Below are positions 22,027 to 34,079 of a stretch of DNA of 64,000 bases, piece by piece. A program made the position numbers and the translations under genes. The stretch comes from Nematostella vectensis (Eukaryota; Cnidaria; Anthozoa; Actiniaria; Edwardsiidae). The notes under the pieces are model-generated. The model ran no database searches. It had not been told where the DNA came from and saw only the letters and a program-made list of their open reading frames with translations. The stretch covers positions 64,001-128,000 of the forward strand of contig NC_064040.1 in NCBI RefSeq assembly GCF_932526225.1, given 5' to 3'. Within the stretch, counting starts at the first letter, position 1; each line of letters starts with the position of its first letter.

Positions 22027-24030
22027 TTGTATGAAGAGAGTGCCCCTCTCTTCCCCCTGCTATTGTTGAAATTATGCTCAATAAACTTTTACGTCTTCCC
22101 TCTCCACCAGTTAAGCATTCTATGTATGCTTCCCTGTACAAAATGCACCCCTTCAAATAGAACATTAAAGTTCACATACTTGTTTACTTCCTCAAACTCT
22201 TTGCTTTGTGTTTTTTGTTAACTTCCTAGGAACAAATTGAATACATATAATCAATAAATCTAGCAAGCTTATTTTGCAAACTCACTTTTTTTTATTATTT
22301 TTGCGCAAAACCTATCAGGGTTAAGGGGGTCCAGCACAAAGAAAAAAAAACGAATTAAAAAAAAACCCATTGGCCTGGGATCGAACCCGGTCTGAAGAAC
22401 AAAACGGAAACCATACATACGGATTACCCAATCGGTATGGCAGCACAAGGCTTTTACGGAAGGCTGTAAAGAACCTGAAGGCCCCAAGCACCGATATTTC
22501 CGAGCGAATATGCTGTACAACACTCTTGCAAGGTTATCCCAACCCGCGCATTAATGGGGAGGACAATAACCAGGATCCCAGGCCTGTAATACGGTTACGC
22601 CACGCACAGCTCGCCGAGATTGTGGATGACAAAAAATAGAGGTCTATTTGGGCGTCTTGGGTCCCTTGGTGACTCGCCATGCGCACGGGCGCATCTCTTT
22701 TATTGTGTACATGACATCAAATTAGCGAAGAAAAAAGACGCTGTTTTGGTATCATGTGAAAATCATAAAATAAATAGAAATAAAGACGTAAGGGGGGAGA
22801 ATATTGACATCTTCATATTAGAATATTGACAAAATCCGCAATTTTGTCTACGCTGACTAAGTAAAGCTGTATTTTACTTTAAAGGGGCAGCAGCATAGTA
22901 CTGCGCATGTCTGGAGTCAGTGTTTATTGTAGGCTTTTAAGTGTCAACAAACAGTTGAACTTTTTAAAAGCTGTCAATACCTTATTAAATAATATGCAAT
23001 ATTATATTGAAAACTATGTTAATGGACAGTTTGTGGTCATTTTGTTTGTTTTGTTTAAAGTCTCCCACATGTACCAAAAGCTCATAAGTCAGTATTAGAA
23101 TTTCACTGAAGTTCATTGTGTCAGGGCTCTAGAGCTATTGCGAATCTCTTAACCATGACACTCCCCTTTTAAAGGAAAGTAAAAAAATCAAAATTGTTGG
23201 TGGGGGTCTCTGTTGTGTTTGTTTTCTTTTTAGTTTTGTTCTATTATTATTATTATTTTCTTTTTTAGAGGGGGAGGGGAATTCAGCTAAAAATAGCCAA
23301 GGGTCAATTCAAGCAACTAGTACAAAAGATGTTTTTTTGCAGTCCTTTATTCAATATATTCAAGGTTATCATGTAATTCTGGTGTTCGACTGCATATATA
23401 TATATTTTTTCTTTCTTTTCATTACAAGTGCTATATGTGTAAGTGGTGACCATAGCTATGATTACTATTATTTAGAATAATTTTTTACCTACTAACAGAA
23501 AACAACTTGACTGCAAAACACTTGCTGTAGGGCACTCGATATTAGGCATTACTTTCATGTGGATGTAAGGTTGAAATGTCAAAACCTTCATTTACCCATG
23601 AACTACGCTTTAGCGTATTACACTTTGTGGTGATCTGATTCTATTGTTCTTTTTTGTGTTTTTTTTTCTAACTATTACCGTTTAACTATCACACTTTGTT
23701 TCACGGGTTAATGAAAACCACTCTAATTACTTACAGTAGTTCTTTTTTAATATTATCATTTACTTGTATAATTTAGATGAGCAATACATATTTCTTTATG
23801 GCTTTGTAGAGCTCATCTCGTTCCTCATAAATAACAAACAAAATGAAGTTTGTTCTTATTTTGGTGCAAAGGAATCTACAGTAGTTTTCTAATCAGATAA
23901 TTGTTTTTCTTTTAACACTCACCTGTTATTTCAACAGCCTTACTTGAGTTTGCTTGTCTCAGAAATAGACCTTGCTTAATAAACAAAGACATGTTACAAA
24001 CTTATTTAATAATAGGTAACAACTGCAATA
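22027..24030 (+). repeat. Array unit U12
   Basis: The unit is 2,004 bp with the B box at 22377-22387. It matches U5, including CATTTACCCATG in the palindromic element. Private variants are TTTTACGTCTTCC near 22088, and AAAAAAACCCATTGG near 22363, where the usual G next to the A-run is A. Confidence 0.96.
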
Positions 24031-26040
24031 TTGTATGAAGAGAGTGCCCCTCTCTTCCCCCTGCTATTGTTGAAATTATGCTCAATAAACTTTTACCTCT
24101 TCCCTCTCCACCAGTTAAGCATTCTATGTATGCTTCCCTGTACAAAATGCACCCCTTCAAATAGAACATTAAATTAGTTCACATACTTGTTTACTTCCTC
24201 AAACTCTTTGCTTTGTGTTTTTTGTTAACTTCCTAGGAACAAATTGAATACATATAATCAATAAATCTAGCAAGCTTATTTTGCAAACTCACTTTTTTTT
24301 ATTATTTTTGCGCAAAACCAATCAGGATTAGGGGGGTCAAGCACAAAGAAAGAAAACGGATAAAAAAAAGCCCATTGGCCTGGGATCGAACCCGGTCTGA
24401 AGAAGAAAACGGAAACAATACATACGGATTACCCAATCGGTATGGCAGCACAAGGCTTTTACGGAAGGCTGTAAAGAACCCGAAGGCCCCAAGCACCGAT
24501 ATTTCCGAGCGAATATGCTGTACAACACTCTTGCAAGGTTATCCCAACCCGCGCATTAATGGGGAGGACAATAACCAGGATCCCAGGCCTGTAATACGGT
24601 TACGCCACGCACAGCTCGCCGAGATTGTGGATGACAAAAAATAGAGGTCTATTTGGGCGTCTTGGGTCCCTTGGGGACTCGCCATGCGCACGGGCGCATC
24701 TCTTTTATTGTGTACATGACATCAAATTAGCGAAGAAAAAAGACGCTGTTTTGGTATCATGTGAAAATCATAAAATAAATAGAAATAAAGACGTAAGGGG
24801 GGAGAATATTGACATCTTCATATTAGAATATTGACAAAATCCGAAATATTGTCTACGCTGACTAAGTAAAGCTATATTTTACTTTAAAGGGGCAGCAGCA
24901 TAGTACTGCGCATGTCTGGAGTCAGTGTTTATTGTAGGCTTTTAAGTGTCTACAAACAGTTGAACTTTTTAAAAGCTGTCAATACCTTATTAAATAATAT
25001 GCAATATTATATTGAAAACTATGTTAATGGACAGTTTGTGGTCATTTTTTTTGTTTTGTTTAAAGTCTCCCACATGTACCAAAAGCTCATAAGTCAGTAT
25101 TAGAATTTCACTGAAGTTCATTGTGTCAGGGCTCTAGAGTTATTGCAAATCTCTTAACCATGACACTCCCCTTTTAAAGGAAAGTAAAAATATCAAAATT
25201 GTTGGTGGGGGTCTCTGTTGTGTTTGTTTTCTTTTTAGTTTTGCTCTATTATTATTATTATTATTTTCTTTTTTAGAGGGGGAGGGGAATTCAGCTAAAA
25301 ATAGCCAAGGGTCAATTCAAGCAACTAGTACAAAAGATGTTTTTTTGCAGTCCTTTATTCAATATATTCAAGGTTATCATGCAATTCTGGTGTTTGACTG
25401 CATATATATATATATATTTTTTTTTCTTTTCATTACAAGTGCTATATGTGTAAGTGGTGACCATAGCTATGATTACTATTATTTAGAATAATTTTTTACC
25501 TACTAACAGAAAACAACTTGACTACAAAACACTTACTGTAGGGCACTCGAAATTAGGCATTACTTTCATGTGGATGTAAGGTTGAAATGTCAAAACCTTC
25601 ATTAACCCGTGAACTACGCTTTAGCGTATTACACTTTGTGGTGATCTGATTCTATTGTTCTTTTTTGTGTTTTTTTTCTAACTATTACCGTTTAACTATC
25701 ACACTTTGTTTCACGAGTTAATGAAAACCACTCTAATTACTTACAGTAGTTCTTTTTTAATATTATCATTTACTTGTATAATTTAGATGAGCAATACATA
25801 TTTCTTTATGGCTTTGTAGAGCTCATCTCGTTCCTCATAAATAACAAACAAAATGAAGTTTGTTCTTATTTTGGTGCAAAGGAATCTACAGTAGTTTTCT
25901 AATCAGATAATTGTTTTTCTTTTAACACTCACCTGTTATTTCAACAGCCTTACTTGAGTTTGCTTGTCTCAGAAATAGACCTTGATTAATAAAGAAAGAC
26001 ATGTTACAAACTTATTTAATAATAGGTAACAACTGCAATA
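24031..26040 (+). repeat. Array unit U13 (mosaic)
   Basis: The unit is 2,010 bp with the B box at 24382-24392. Up to about 24,420 it carries the U6 markers. From about 24,600-24,710 it instead carries a haplotype seen in U22 and U30 (AAAAATATCAAAATTG, TTTTGCTCTATT, CTCGAAATTAGG). The switch lies in the GC-rich segment. CACGAGTTAATG near 25714 breaks the right arm of the inverted repeat. It ends with AATAAAGAAAGAC. Confidence 0.96.
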
Positions 26041-28054
26041 TTGTATGAAGAGAGTGCCCCTCTCTTCCCCCTGCTATTGTTGAAATTATGCTCAATAAAC
26101 TTTTACCTCTTCCCTCTCCACCAGTTAAGCATTCTATGTATGCTTCCCTGTACAAAATGCACCCCTTCAAATAGAACATTAAAGTTCACATACTTGTTTA
26201 CTTCCTCGAACTCTTTGCTTTGTGTTTTTTGTTAACTTCCTAGGAACAAATTGAATACATATAATCAATAAATCTAGCAAGCTTATTTTGCAAACTCACT
26301 TTTTTTTATTATTTTTGCGCAAAACCTATCAGGATTTAGGGGGTCCAGCACAAAGAAAAAAAAAACGAATTAAAAAAAAAGCCCATTGGCCTGGGATCGA
26401 ACCCGGTCTGAAGAACAAAACGGAAACCATACATACGGATTACCCAATCGGTATGGCAGCACAAGGCTTTTACGGAAGGCTGTAAAGAACCTGAAGGCCC
26501 CAAGCACCGATATTTCCGAGCGAATATGCTGTACAACACTCTTGCAAGGTTATCCCAACCCGTGCATTAATGGGGAGGACAATAACCAGGATCCCAGGCC
26601 TGTAATACGGTTACGCCACGCACAGCTCGCCGAGATTGTGGATGACAAAAAATAGAGGTCTATTTGGGCGTCTTGGGTCCCTTGGTGACTCGCCATGCGC
26701 ACGGGCGCATCTCTTTTATTGTGTACATGACATCAAATTAGCGAAGAAAAAAGACGCTGTTTTGGTATCATGTGAAAATCATAAAATAAATAGAAATAAA
26801 GACGTAAGGGGGGAGAATATTGACATCTTCATATTGGAATATTGACAAAATCCGCAATATTGTCTACGCTGACTAAGTAAAGCTATATTTTACTTTAAAG
26901 GGGCAGCAGCATAGTACTGCGCATGTCTGGAGTCAGTGTTTATTGTAGGCTTTTAAGTGTCTACAAACAGTTGAACTTTTTAAAAGCTGTGAATACCTTA
27001 TTAAATAATATGCAATATTATATTGAAAACTATGTTAATGGACAGTTTGTGGTCATTTTTTTTGTTTTGTTTAAAGTCTCCCACATGTACCAAAAGCTCA
27101 TAAGTCATTATTAGAATTTCACTGAAGTTCATTGTGTCAGGGCTCTAGAGCTATTGCAAATCTCTTAACCATGACACTCCCCTTTTAAAGGAAAGTAAAA
27201 AAATCAAAATTGTTGGTGGGGGTCTCTGTTGTGTTTGTTTTCTTTTTAGTTTTGTTCTATTATTATTATTATTATTATTTTCTTTTTTAGAGGGGGAGGG
27301 GAATTCAGCTAAAAATAGCCAAGGGTCAATTCAAGCAACTAGTACAAAAGATGTTTTTTTGCAGTCCTTTATTCAATATATTCAAGGTTATCATGCAATT
27401 CTGGTGTTTGACTGCATATATATATATATTTTTTCTTTCTTTTCATTACAAGTGCTATATGTGTAAGTGGTGACCATAGCTATGATTACTATTATTTAGA
27501 ATATTTTTTTACCTACTAACAGAAAACAACTTGACTGCAAAACACTTACTGTAGGGCACTCGATATTAGGCATTACTTTCATGTGGATGTAAGGTTGAAA
27601 TGTCAAAACCTTCATTAACCCGTGAACTACGCTTTAGCGTATTACACTTTGTGGTGATCTGATTCTTTTGTTCTTTTTTGTGTTTTTTTTTCTAACTATT
27701 ACCGTTTAACTATCACACTTTGTTTCACGGGTTAATGAAAACCACTCTAATTACTTACAGTAGTTCTTTTTTAATATTATCATTTACTTGTATAATTTAG
27801 ATGAGCAATACATATTTCTTTACGGCTTTGTAGAGCTCATCTCGTTCCTCATAAATAACAAACAAAATGAAGTTTGTTCTTATTTTGGAGCAAAGGAATC
27901 TACAGTAGTTTTCTAATCAGATAATTGTTTTTCTTTTAACACTCACCTGTTATTTCAACAGCCTTACTTGAGTTTGCTTGTCTCAGAAATAGACCTTGCT
28001 TAATAAACAAAGACATGTTACAAACTTATTTAATAATAGGTAACAACTGCAATA
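26041..28054 (+). repeat. Array unit U14
   Basis: The unit is 2,014 bp with the B box at 26393-26403. Private variants are CCCGTGCATT near 26570 (CpG loss), ATATTGGAATATTG near 26831 and CCTCGAACTC. From about 26,900 onward it matches U15 almost exactly, with AAGTCATTATT near 27103 and GATTCTTTTGTTC near 27661. Confidence 0.96.
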
Positions 28055-30940
28055 TTGTATGAAGAGAGTGCCACTCTCTTCCCCCTGCTATTGTTGAAAT
28101 TATGCTCAATAAACTTTTACCTCTTCCCTCTCCACCAGTTAAGCATTCTATGTATGCTTCCCTGTACAAAATGCACCCCTTCAAATAGAACATTAAAGTT
28201 CACATATTTGTTTACTTCCTCAAACTCTTTGATTTGTGTTTTTTGTTAACTTCCTAGGAACAAATTCAATACATATAATCAATAAATCTAGCAAGCTTAT
28301 TTTGCAAACTCATTTTTTTGTATTATTTTTGCGCAAAACCAATCAGGATTAGGGGGGTCAAGCACAAAGAAAGAAAACGAATAAAAAAAAGCCCATTGAC
28401 CTGGGATCGAACCCGGTCTGAAGAACAAAACGGAAACCATACATACGGATTACCCAATCGGTATGGCAGCACAAGGCTTTTACGGAAGGCTGTAAAGAAC
28501 CCGAAGGCCCCAAGCACCAATATTTCCGAGCGAATATGCTGTACAACACTCTTGCAAGGTTATCCCAACCCGCGCATTAATGGGGAGGACAATAACCAGG
28601 ATCCCAGGCCTGTAATACGGTTACGCCACGCACAGCTCGCCGAGATTGTGGATGACAAAAAATAGAGGTCTATTTGGGCGTCTTGGGTCCCTTGGGGACT
28701 CGCCATGCGCACGGGCGCATCTCTTTTATTGTGTACATGACATCAAATTAGCGAAGAAAAAAGACGCTGCTTTGGTATCATGTGAAAATCATAAAATAAA
28801 TAGAAATAAAGACGTAAGGGGGGAGAATATTGACATCTTCATATTAGAATATTGACAAAATCCGCAATTTTGTCTACGCTGACTAAGTAAAGCTGTATTT
28901 TACTTTAAAGGGGCAGCAGCATAGTACTGCGCATGTCTGGAGTCAGTGTTTATTGTAGGCTTTTAAGTGTCTACAAACAGTTGAACTTTTTAAAAGCTGT
29001 GAATACCTTATTAAATAATATGCAATATTATATTGAAAACTATGTTAATGGACAGTTTGTGGTCATTTTTTTTGTTTTGTTTAAAGTCTCCCACATGTAC
29101 CAAAAGCTCATAAGTCATTATTAGAATTTCACTGAAGTTCATTGTGTCAGGGCTCTAGAGCTATTGCAAATCTCTTAACCATGACACTCCCCTTTTAAAG
29201 GAAAGTAAAAAAATCAAAATTGTTGGTGGGGGTCTCTGTTGTGTTTGTTTTCTTTTTAGTTTTGTTCTATTATTATTATTATTATTATTTTCTTTTTTAG
29301 AGGGGGAGGGGAATTCAGCTAAAAATAGCCAAGGGTCAATTCAAGCAACTAGTACAAAAGATGTTTTTTTGCAGTCCTTTATTCAATATATTCAAGGTTA
29401 TCATGCAATTCTGGTGTTTGACTGCATATATATATATATTTTTTCTTTCTTTTCATTACAAGTGCTATATGTGTAAGTGGTGACCATAGCTATGATTACT
29501 ATTATTTAGAATATTTTTTTACCTACTAACAGAAAACAACTTGACTGCAAAACACTTACTGTAGGGCACTCGATATTAGGCATTACTTTCATGTGGATGT
29601 AAGGTTGAAATGTCAAAACCTTCATTAACCCGTGAACTACGCTTTAGCGTATTACACTTTGTGGTGATCTGATTCTTTTGTTCTTTTTTGTGTTTTTTTT
29701 TCTAACTATTACCGTTTAACTATCACACTTTGTTTCACGGGTTAATGAAAACCACTCTAATTACTTACAGTAGTTCTTTTTTAATATTATCATTTACTTG
29801 TATAATTTAGATGAGCAATACATATTTCTTTACGGCTTTGTAGAGCTCATCTCGTTCCTCATAAATAACAAACAAAATGAAGTTTGTTCTTATTTTGGAG
29901 CAAAGGAATCTACAGTAGTTTTCTAATCAGATAATTGTTTTTCTTTTAACACTCACCTGTTATTTCAACAGCCTTACTTGAGTTTGCTTGTCTCAGAAAT
30001 AGACCTTGCTTAATAAACAAAGACATGTTACAAACTTATTTAATAATAGGTAACAACTGCAATATTGTATGAAGAGAGTGCCACTCTCTTCCCCCTGCTA
30101 TTGTTGAAATTATGCTCAATAAACTTTTACCTCTTCCCTCTCCACCAGTTAAGCATTCTATGTATGCTTCCCTGTACAAAATGCACCCCTTCAAATAGAA
30201 CATTAAAGTTCACATACTTGTTTACTTCCTCAAACTCTTTGATTTGTGTTTTTTGTTAACTTCCTAGGAACAAATTCAATACATATAATCAATAAATCTA
30301 GCAAGCTTATTTTGCAAACTCATTTTTTTGTATTATTTTTGCGCAAAACCAATCAGGATTAGGGGGGTCAAGCACAAAGAAAGAAAACGAATAAAAAAAA
30401 GCCCATTGACCTGGGATCGAACCCGGTCTGAAGAACAAAACGGAAACCATACATACGGATTACCCAATCGGTATGGCAGCACAAGGCTTTTACGGAAGGC
30501 TGTAAAGAACCCGAAGGCCCCAAGCACCAATATTTCCGAGCGAATATGCTGTACAACACTCTTGCAAGGTTATCCCAACCCGCGCATTAATGGGGAGGAC
30601 AATAACCAGGATCCCAGGCCTGTAATACGGTTACGCCACGCACAGCTCGCCGAGATTGTGGATGACAAAAAATAGAGGTCTATTTGGGCGTCTTGGGTCC
30701 CTTGGGGACTCGCCATGCGCACGGGCGCATCTCTTTTATTGTGTACATGACATCAAATTAGCGAAGAAAAAAGACGCTGCTTTGGTATCATGTGAAAATC
30801 ATAAAATAAATAGAAATAAAGACGTAAGGGGGGAGAATATTGACATCTTCATATTAGAATATTGACAAAATCCGCAATTTTGTCTACGCTGACTAAGTAA
30901 AGCTGTATTTTACTTTAAAGGGGCAGCAGCATAGTACTGC
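26890..30940 (+). repeat. Near-identical 2,010-bp tandem duplication
   Basis: The stretch from about 26,890 to 28,900 is repeated immediately at +2,010 bp. It shares AAGTCATTATT, GATTCTTTTGTTC, TTTTGGAGCAAAGG, CACCAATATTTCC and ACGCTGCTTTGG, variants rare or absent elsewhere. The one substitution I noticed is at 28,207 (T) against 30,217 (C). Confidence 0.85.
28055..30064 (+). repeat. Array unit U15
   Basis: The unit is 2,010 bp with the B box at 28403-28413. It carries GTGCCACTCTC, CACCAATATTTCC (CpG loss) and ACGCTGCTTTGG, all repeated in U16 at +2,010 bp. CACATATTTG near 28200 is the one difference I noticed from U16 in the shared stretch. Confidence 0.96.
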
Positions 30941-32068
30941 GCATGTCTGGAGTCAGTGTTTATTGTAGGCTTTTAAGTGTCAACAAACAGTTGAACTTTT
31001 TAAAAGCTGTGAATACCTTATTAAATAATATGCAATATTATATTGAAAACTATGTTAATGGACAGTTTGTGGTCATTTTGTTTGTTTTGTTTAAAGTCTC
31101 CCACATGTACCAAAAGCTCATAAGTAAGTATTAGAATTTCACTGAAGTTCATTGTGTCAGGGCTCTAGAGCTATTGCAAATCTCTTAACCATGACACTCC
31201 CCTTTTAAAGGAAAGTAAAAAAAATCAAAATTGTTGGTGGGGGTATCTGTTGTGTTTGTTTTCTTTTTAGTTTTGTTCTATTATTATTATTATTTTCTTT
31301 TTTAGAGGGGGAGGGGAATTCAGCTAAAAATAGCCAAGGGTTAATTCAAGCAACTAGTACAAAAGATGTTTTTTTGCAGTCCTTTATTCAATATATTCAA
31401 GGTTATCATGCAATTCTGGTGTTTGACTGCATATATATATATATTTTTTCTTTCTTTTCATTACAAGTGCTATATGTGTAAGTGGTGACCATAGCTATGA
31501 TTACTATTATTTAGAATAATTTTTTACCTACTAACAGAAAACAACTTGACTGCAAAACACTTACTATAGGGCACTCGATATTAGGCATTACTTTCATGTG
31601 GATGTAAGGTTGAAATGTCAAAACCTTCATTAACCCGTGAACTACGCTTTAGCGTATTACACTTTGTGGTGATCTGATTCTATTGTTCTTTTTTGTGTTT
31701 TTTTTCTAACTATTACCGTTTAACTATCACACTTTGTTTCACGGGTTAATGAAAACCACTCTAATTACTTACAGTAGTTCTTTTTTAATATTATCATTTA
31801 CTTGTATAATTTAGATGAGCAATACATATTTCTTTATGGCTTTGTAGAGCTCATCTCGTTCCTCATAAATAACAAACAAAATGAAGTTTGTTCTTATTTT
31901 GGTGCAAAGGAATCTACAGTAGTTTTCTAATCAGATAATTGTTTTTCTTTTAACACTCACCTGTTATTTCAACAGCCTTACTTGAGTTTGCTTGTCTCAG
32001 AAATAGACCTTGCTTAATAAACAAAGACATGTTACAAACTTATTTAATAATAGGTAACAACTGCAATA
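30065..32068 (+). repeat. Array unit U16
   Basis: The unit is 2,004 bp with the B box at 30413-30423. Its first 850 bp or so duplicate U15. It then switches to GTGTCAACAAAC, AAGTAAGTATT near 31123, GGGTATCTGTTG near 31241, GGGTTAATTC and ACTATAGGGC. This marks the right end of the 2,010-bp duplication between about 30,900 and 30,980. Confidence 0.96.
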
Positions 32069-34079
32069 TTGTATGAAGAGAGTGCCCCTCTCTTCCCCCT
32101 GCTATTGTTGAAATTATGCTCAATAAACTTTTACCTCTTCCTTCTCCACCAGTTAAGCATTCTATGTATGCTTCCCTGTACAAAATGCACCCCTTCAAAT
32201 AGAACATTAAAGTTCACATACTTGTTTACTTCCTCAAACTCTTTGCTTTGTGTTTTTTGTTAACTTCCTAGGAACAAATTGAATACATATAATCAATAAA
32301 TCTAGCAAGCTTATTTTGCAAACTCACTTTTTTTTATTATTTTTGCGCAAAACCTATCAGGATTAAGGGGGTCCAGCACAAAGAAAAAAAAAACGAATTA
32401 AAAAAAAAGCCCATTGGCCTGGGATCGAACCCGGTCTGAAGAACAAAACGGAAACCATACATACGGATTACCCAATCGGTATGGCAGCACAAGGCTTTTA
32501 CGGAAGGCTGTAAAGAACCTGAAGGCCCCAAGCACCGATATTTCCGAGCGAATATGCTGTACAACACTCTTGCAAGGTTATCCCAACCCGCGCATTAATG
32601 GGGAGGACAATAACCAGGATCCCAGGCCTGTAATACGGTTACGCCACGCACAGCTCGCCGAGATTGTGGATGACAAAAAATAGAGGTCTATTTGGGCGTC
32701 TTGGGTCCCTTGGTGACTCGCCATGCGCACGGGCGCATCTCTTTTATTGTGTACATGACATCAAATTAGCGAAGAAAAAAGACGCTGTTTTGGTATCATG
32801 TGAAAATCATAAAATAAATAGAAATAAAGACGTAAGGGGGGAGAATATTGACATCTTCATATTAGAATATTGACAAAATCCGCAATATTGTCTACGCTGA
32901 CTAAGTAAAGCTATATTTTACTTTAAAGGGGCAGCAGCATAGTACTGCGCATGTCTGGAGTCAGTGTTTATTGTAGGCTTTTAAGTGTCTACAAACAGTT
33001 GAACTTTTTAAAAGCTGTGAATACCTTATTAAATAATATGCAATATTATATTGAAAACTATGTTAATGGACAGTTTGTGGTCATTTTTTTTGTTTTGTTT
33101 AAAGTCTCCCACATGTACCAAAAGCTCATAAGTCAGTATTAGAATTTCACTGAAGTTCATTGTGTCAGGGCTCTAGAGCTATTGCAAATCTCTTAACCAT
33201 GACACTCCCCTTTTAAAGGAAAGTAAAAAAATCAAAATTGTTGGTGGGGGTCTCTGTTGTGTTTGTTTTCTTTAAAGTTTTGTTCTATTATTATTATTAT
33301 TATTTTCTTTTTTAGAGGGGGAGGGGAATTCAGCTAAAAATAGCCAAGGGTCAATTCAAGCAACTAGTACAAAAGATGTTTTTTTGCAGTCCTTTATTCA
33401 ATATATTCAAGGTTATCATGCAATTCTGGTGTTTGACTGCATATATATATATTTTTTTTCTTTCTTATCATTACAAGTGCTATATGTGTAAGTGGTGACC
33501 ATAGCTATGATTACTATTATTTAGAATATTTTTTTACCTACTAACAGAAAACAACTTGACTGCAAAACACTTACTGTAGGGCACTCGATATTAGGCATTA
33601 CTTTCATGTGGATGTAAGGTTGAAATGTCAAAACCTTCATTAACCCGTGAACTACGCTTTAGCGTATTACACTTTGTGGTGATCTGATTCTATTGTTCTT
33701 TTTTGTGTTTTTTTTTCTAACTATTACCGTTTAACTATCACACTTTGTTTCACGGGTTAATGAAAACCACTCTAATTACTTACAGTAGTTTTTTTTTAAT
33801 ATTATCATTTACTTGTATAATTTAGATGAGCAATACATATTTCTTTACGGCTTTGTAGAGCTCATCTCGTTCCTCATAAATAACAAACAAAATGAAGTTT
33901 GTTCTTATTTTGGTGCAAAGGAATGTACAGTAGTTTTCTAATCAGATAATTGTTTTTCTTTTAACATTCACCTGTTATTTCAACAGCCTTACTTGAGTTT
34001 GCTTGTCTCAGAAATAGACCTTGCTTAATAAACAAAGACATGTTACAAACTTATTTAATAATAGGTAACAACTGCAATA
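32069..34079 (+). repeat. Array unit U17
   Basis: The unit is 2,011 bp with the B box at 32421-32431. It has CTTCCTTCTCC near 32139 and TTCTTTAAAGTTTTG near 33269. CTTTCTTATCATTAC near 33461 and TTAACATTCACC near 33961 are shared with U19, two units downstream. Confidence 0.96.

Larger units (their letters stand above)
14390..24700 (+). repeat. Second copy of a five-unit block (first copy about 350-10,660)
   Basis: From mid-U8 to mid-U13 the sequence follows mid-U1 to mid-U6 at an offset of about 14,036-14,038 bp. Unit lengths correspond (2,002/1,997/2,006/2,004/2,010 against 2,002/1,997/2,005/2,004/2,010). Rare variants are shared pairwise: U1/U8 GTTAAAC, U2/U9 AAGTTCTATATG, U3/U10 TATCCAAACCC, U5/U12 CATTTACCCATG, U6/U13 GGAAACAATAC. 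I noticed only about a dozen differences by eye. Exact ends lie in the intervals 14,360-14,740 and 24,420-24,710. Confidence 0.85.
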
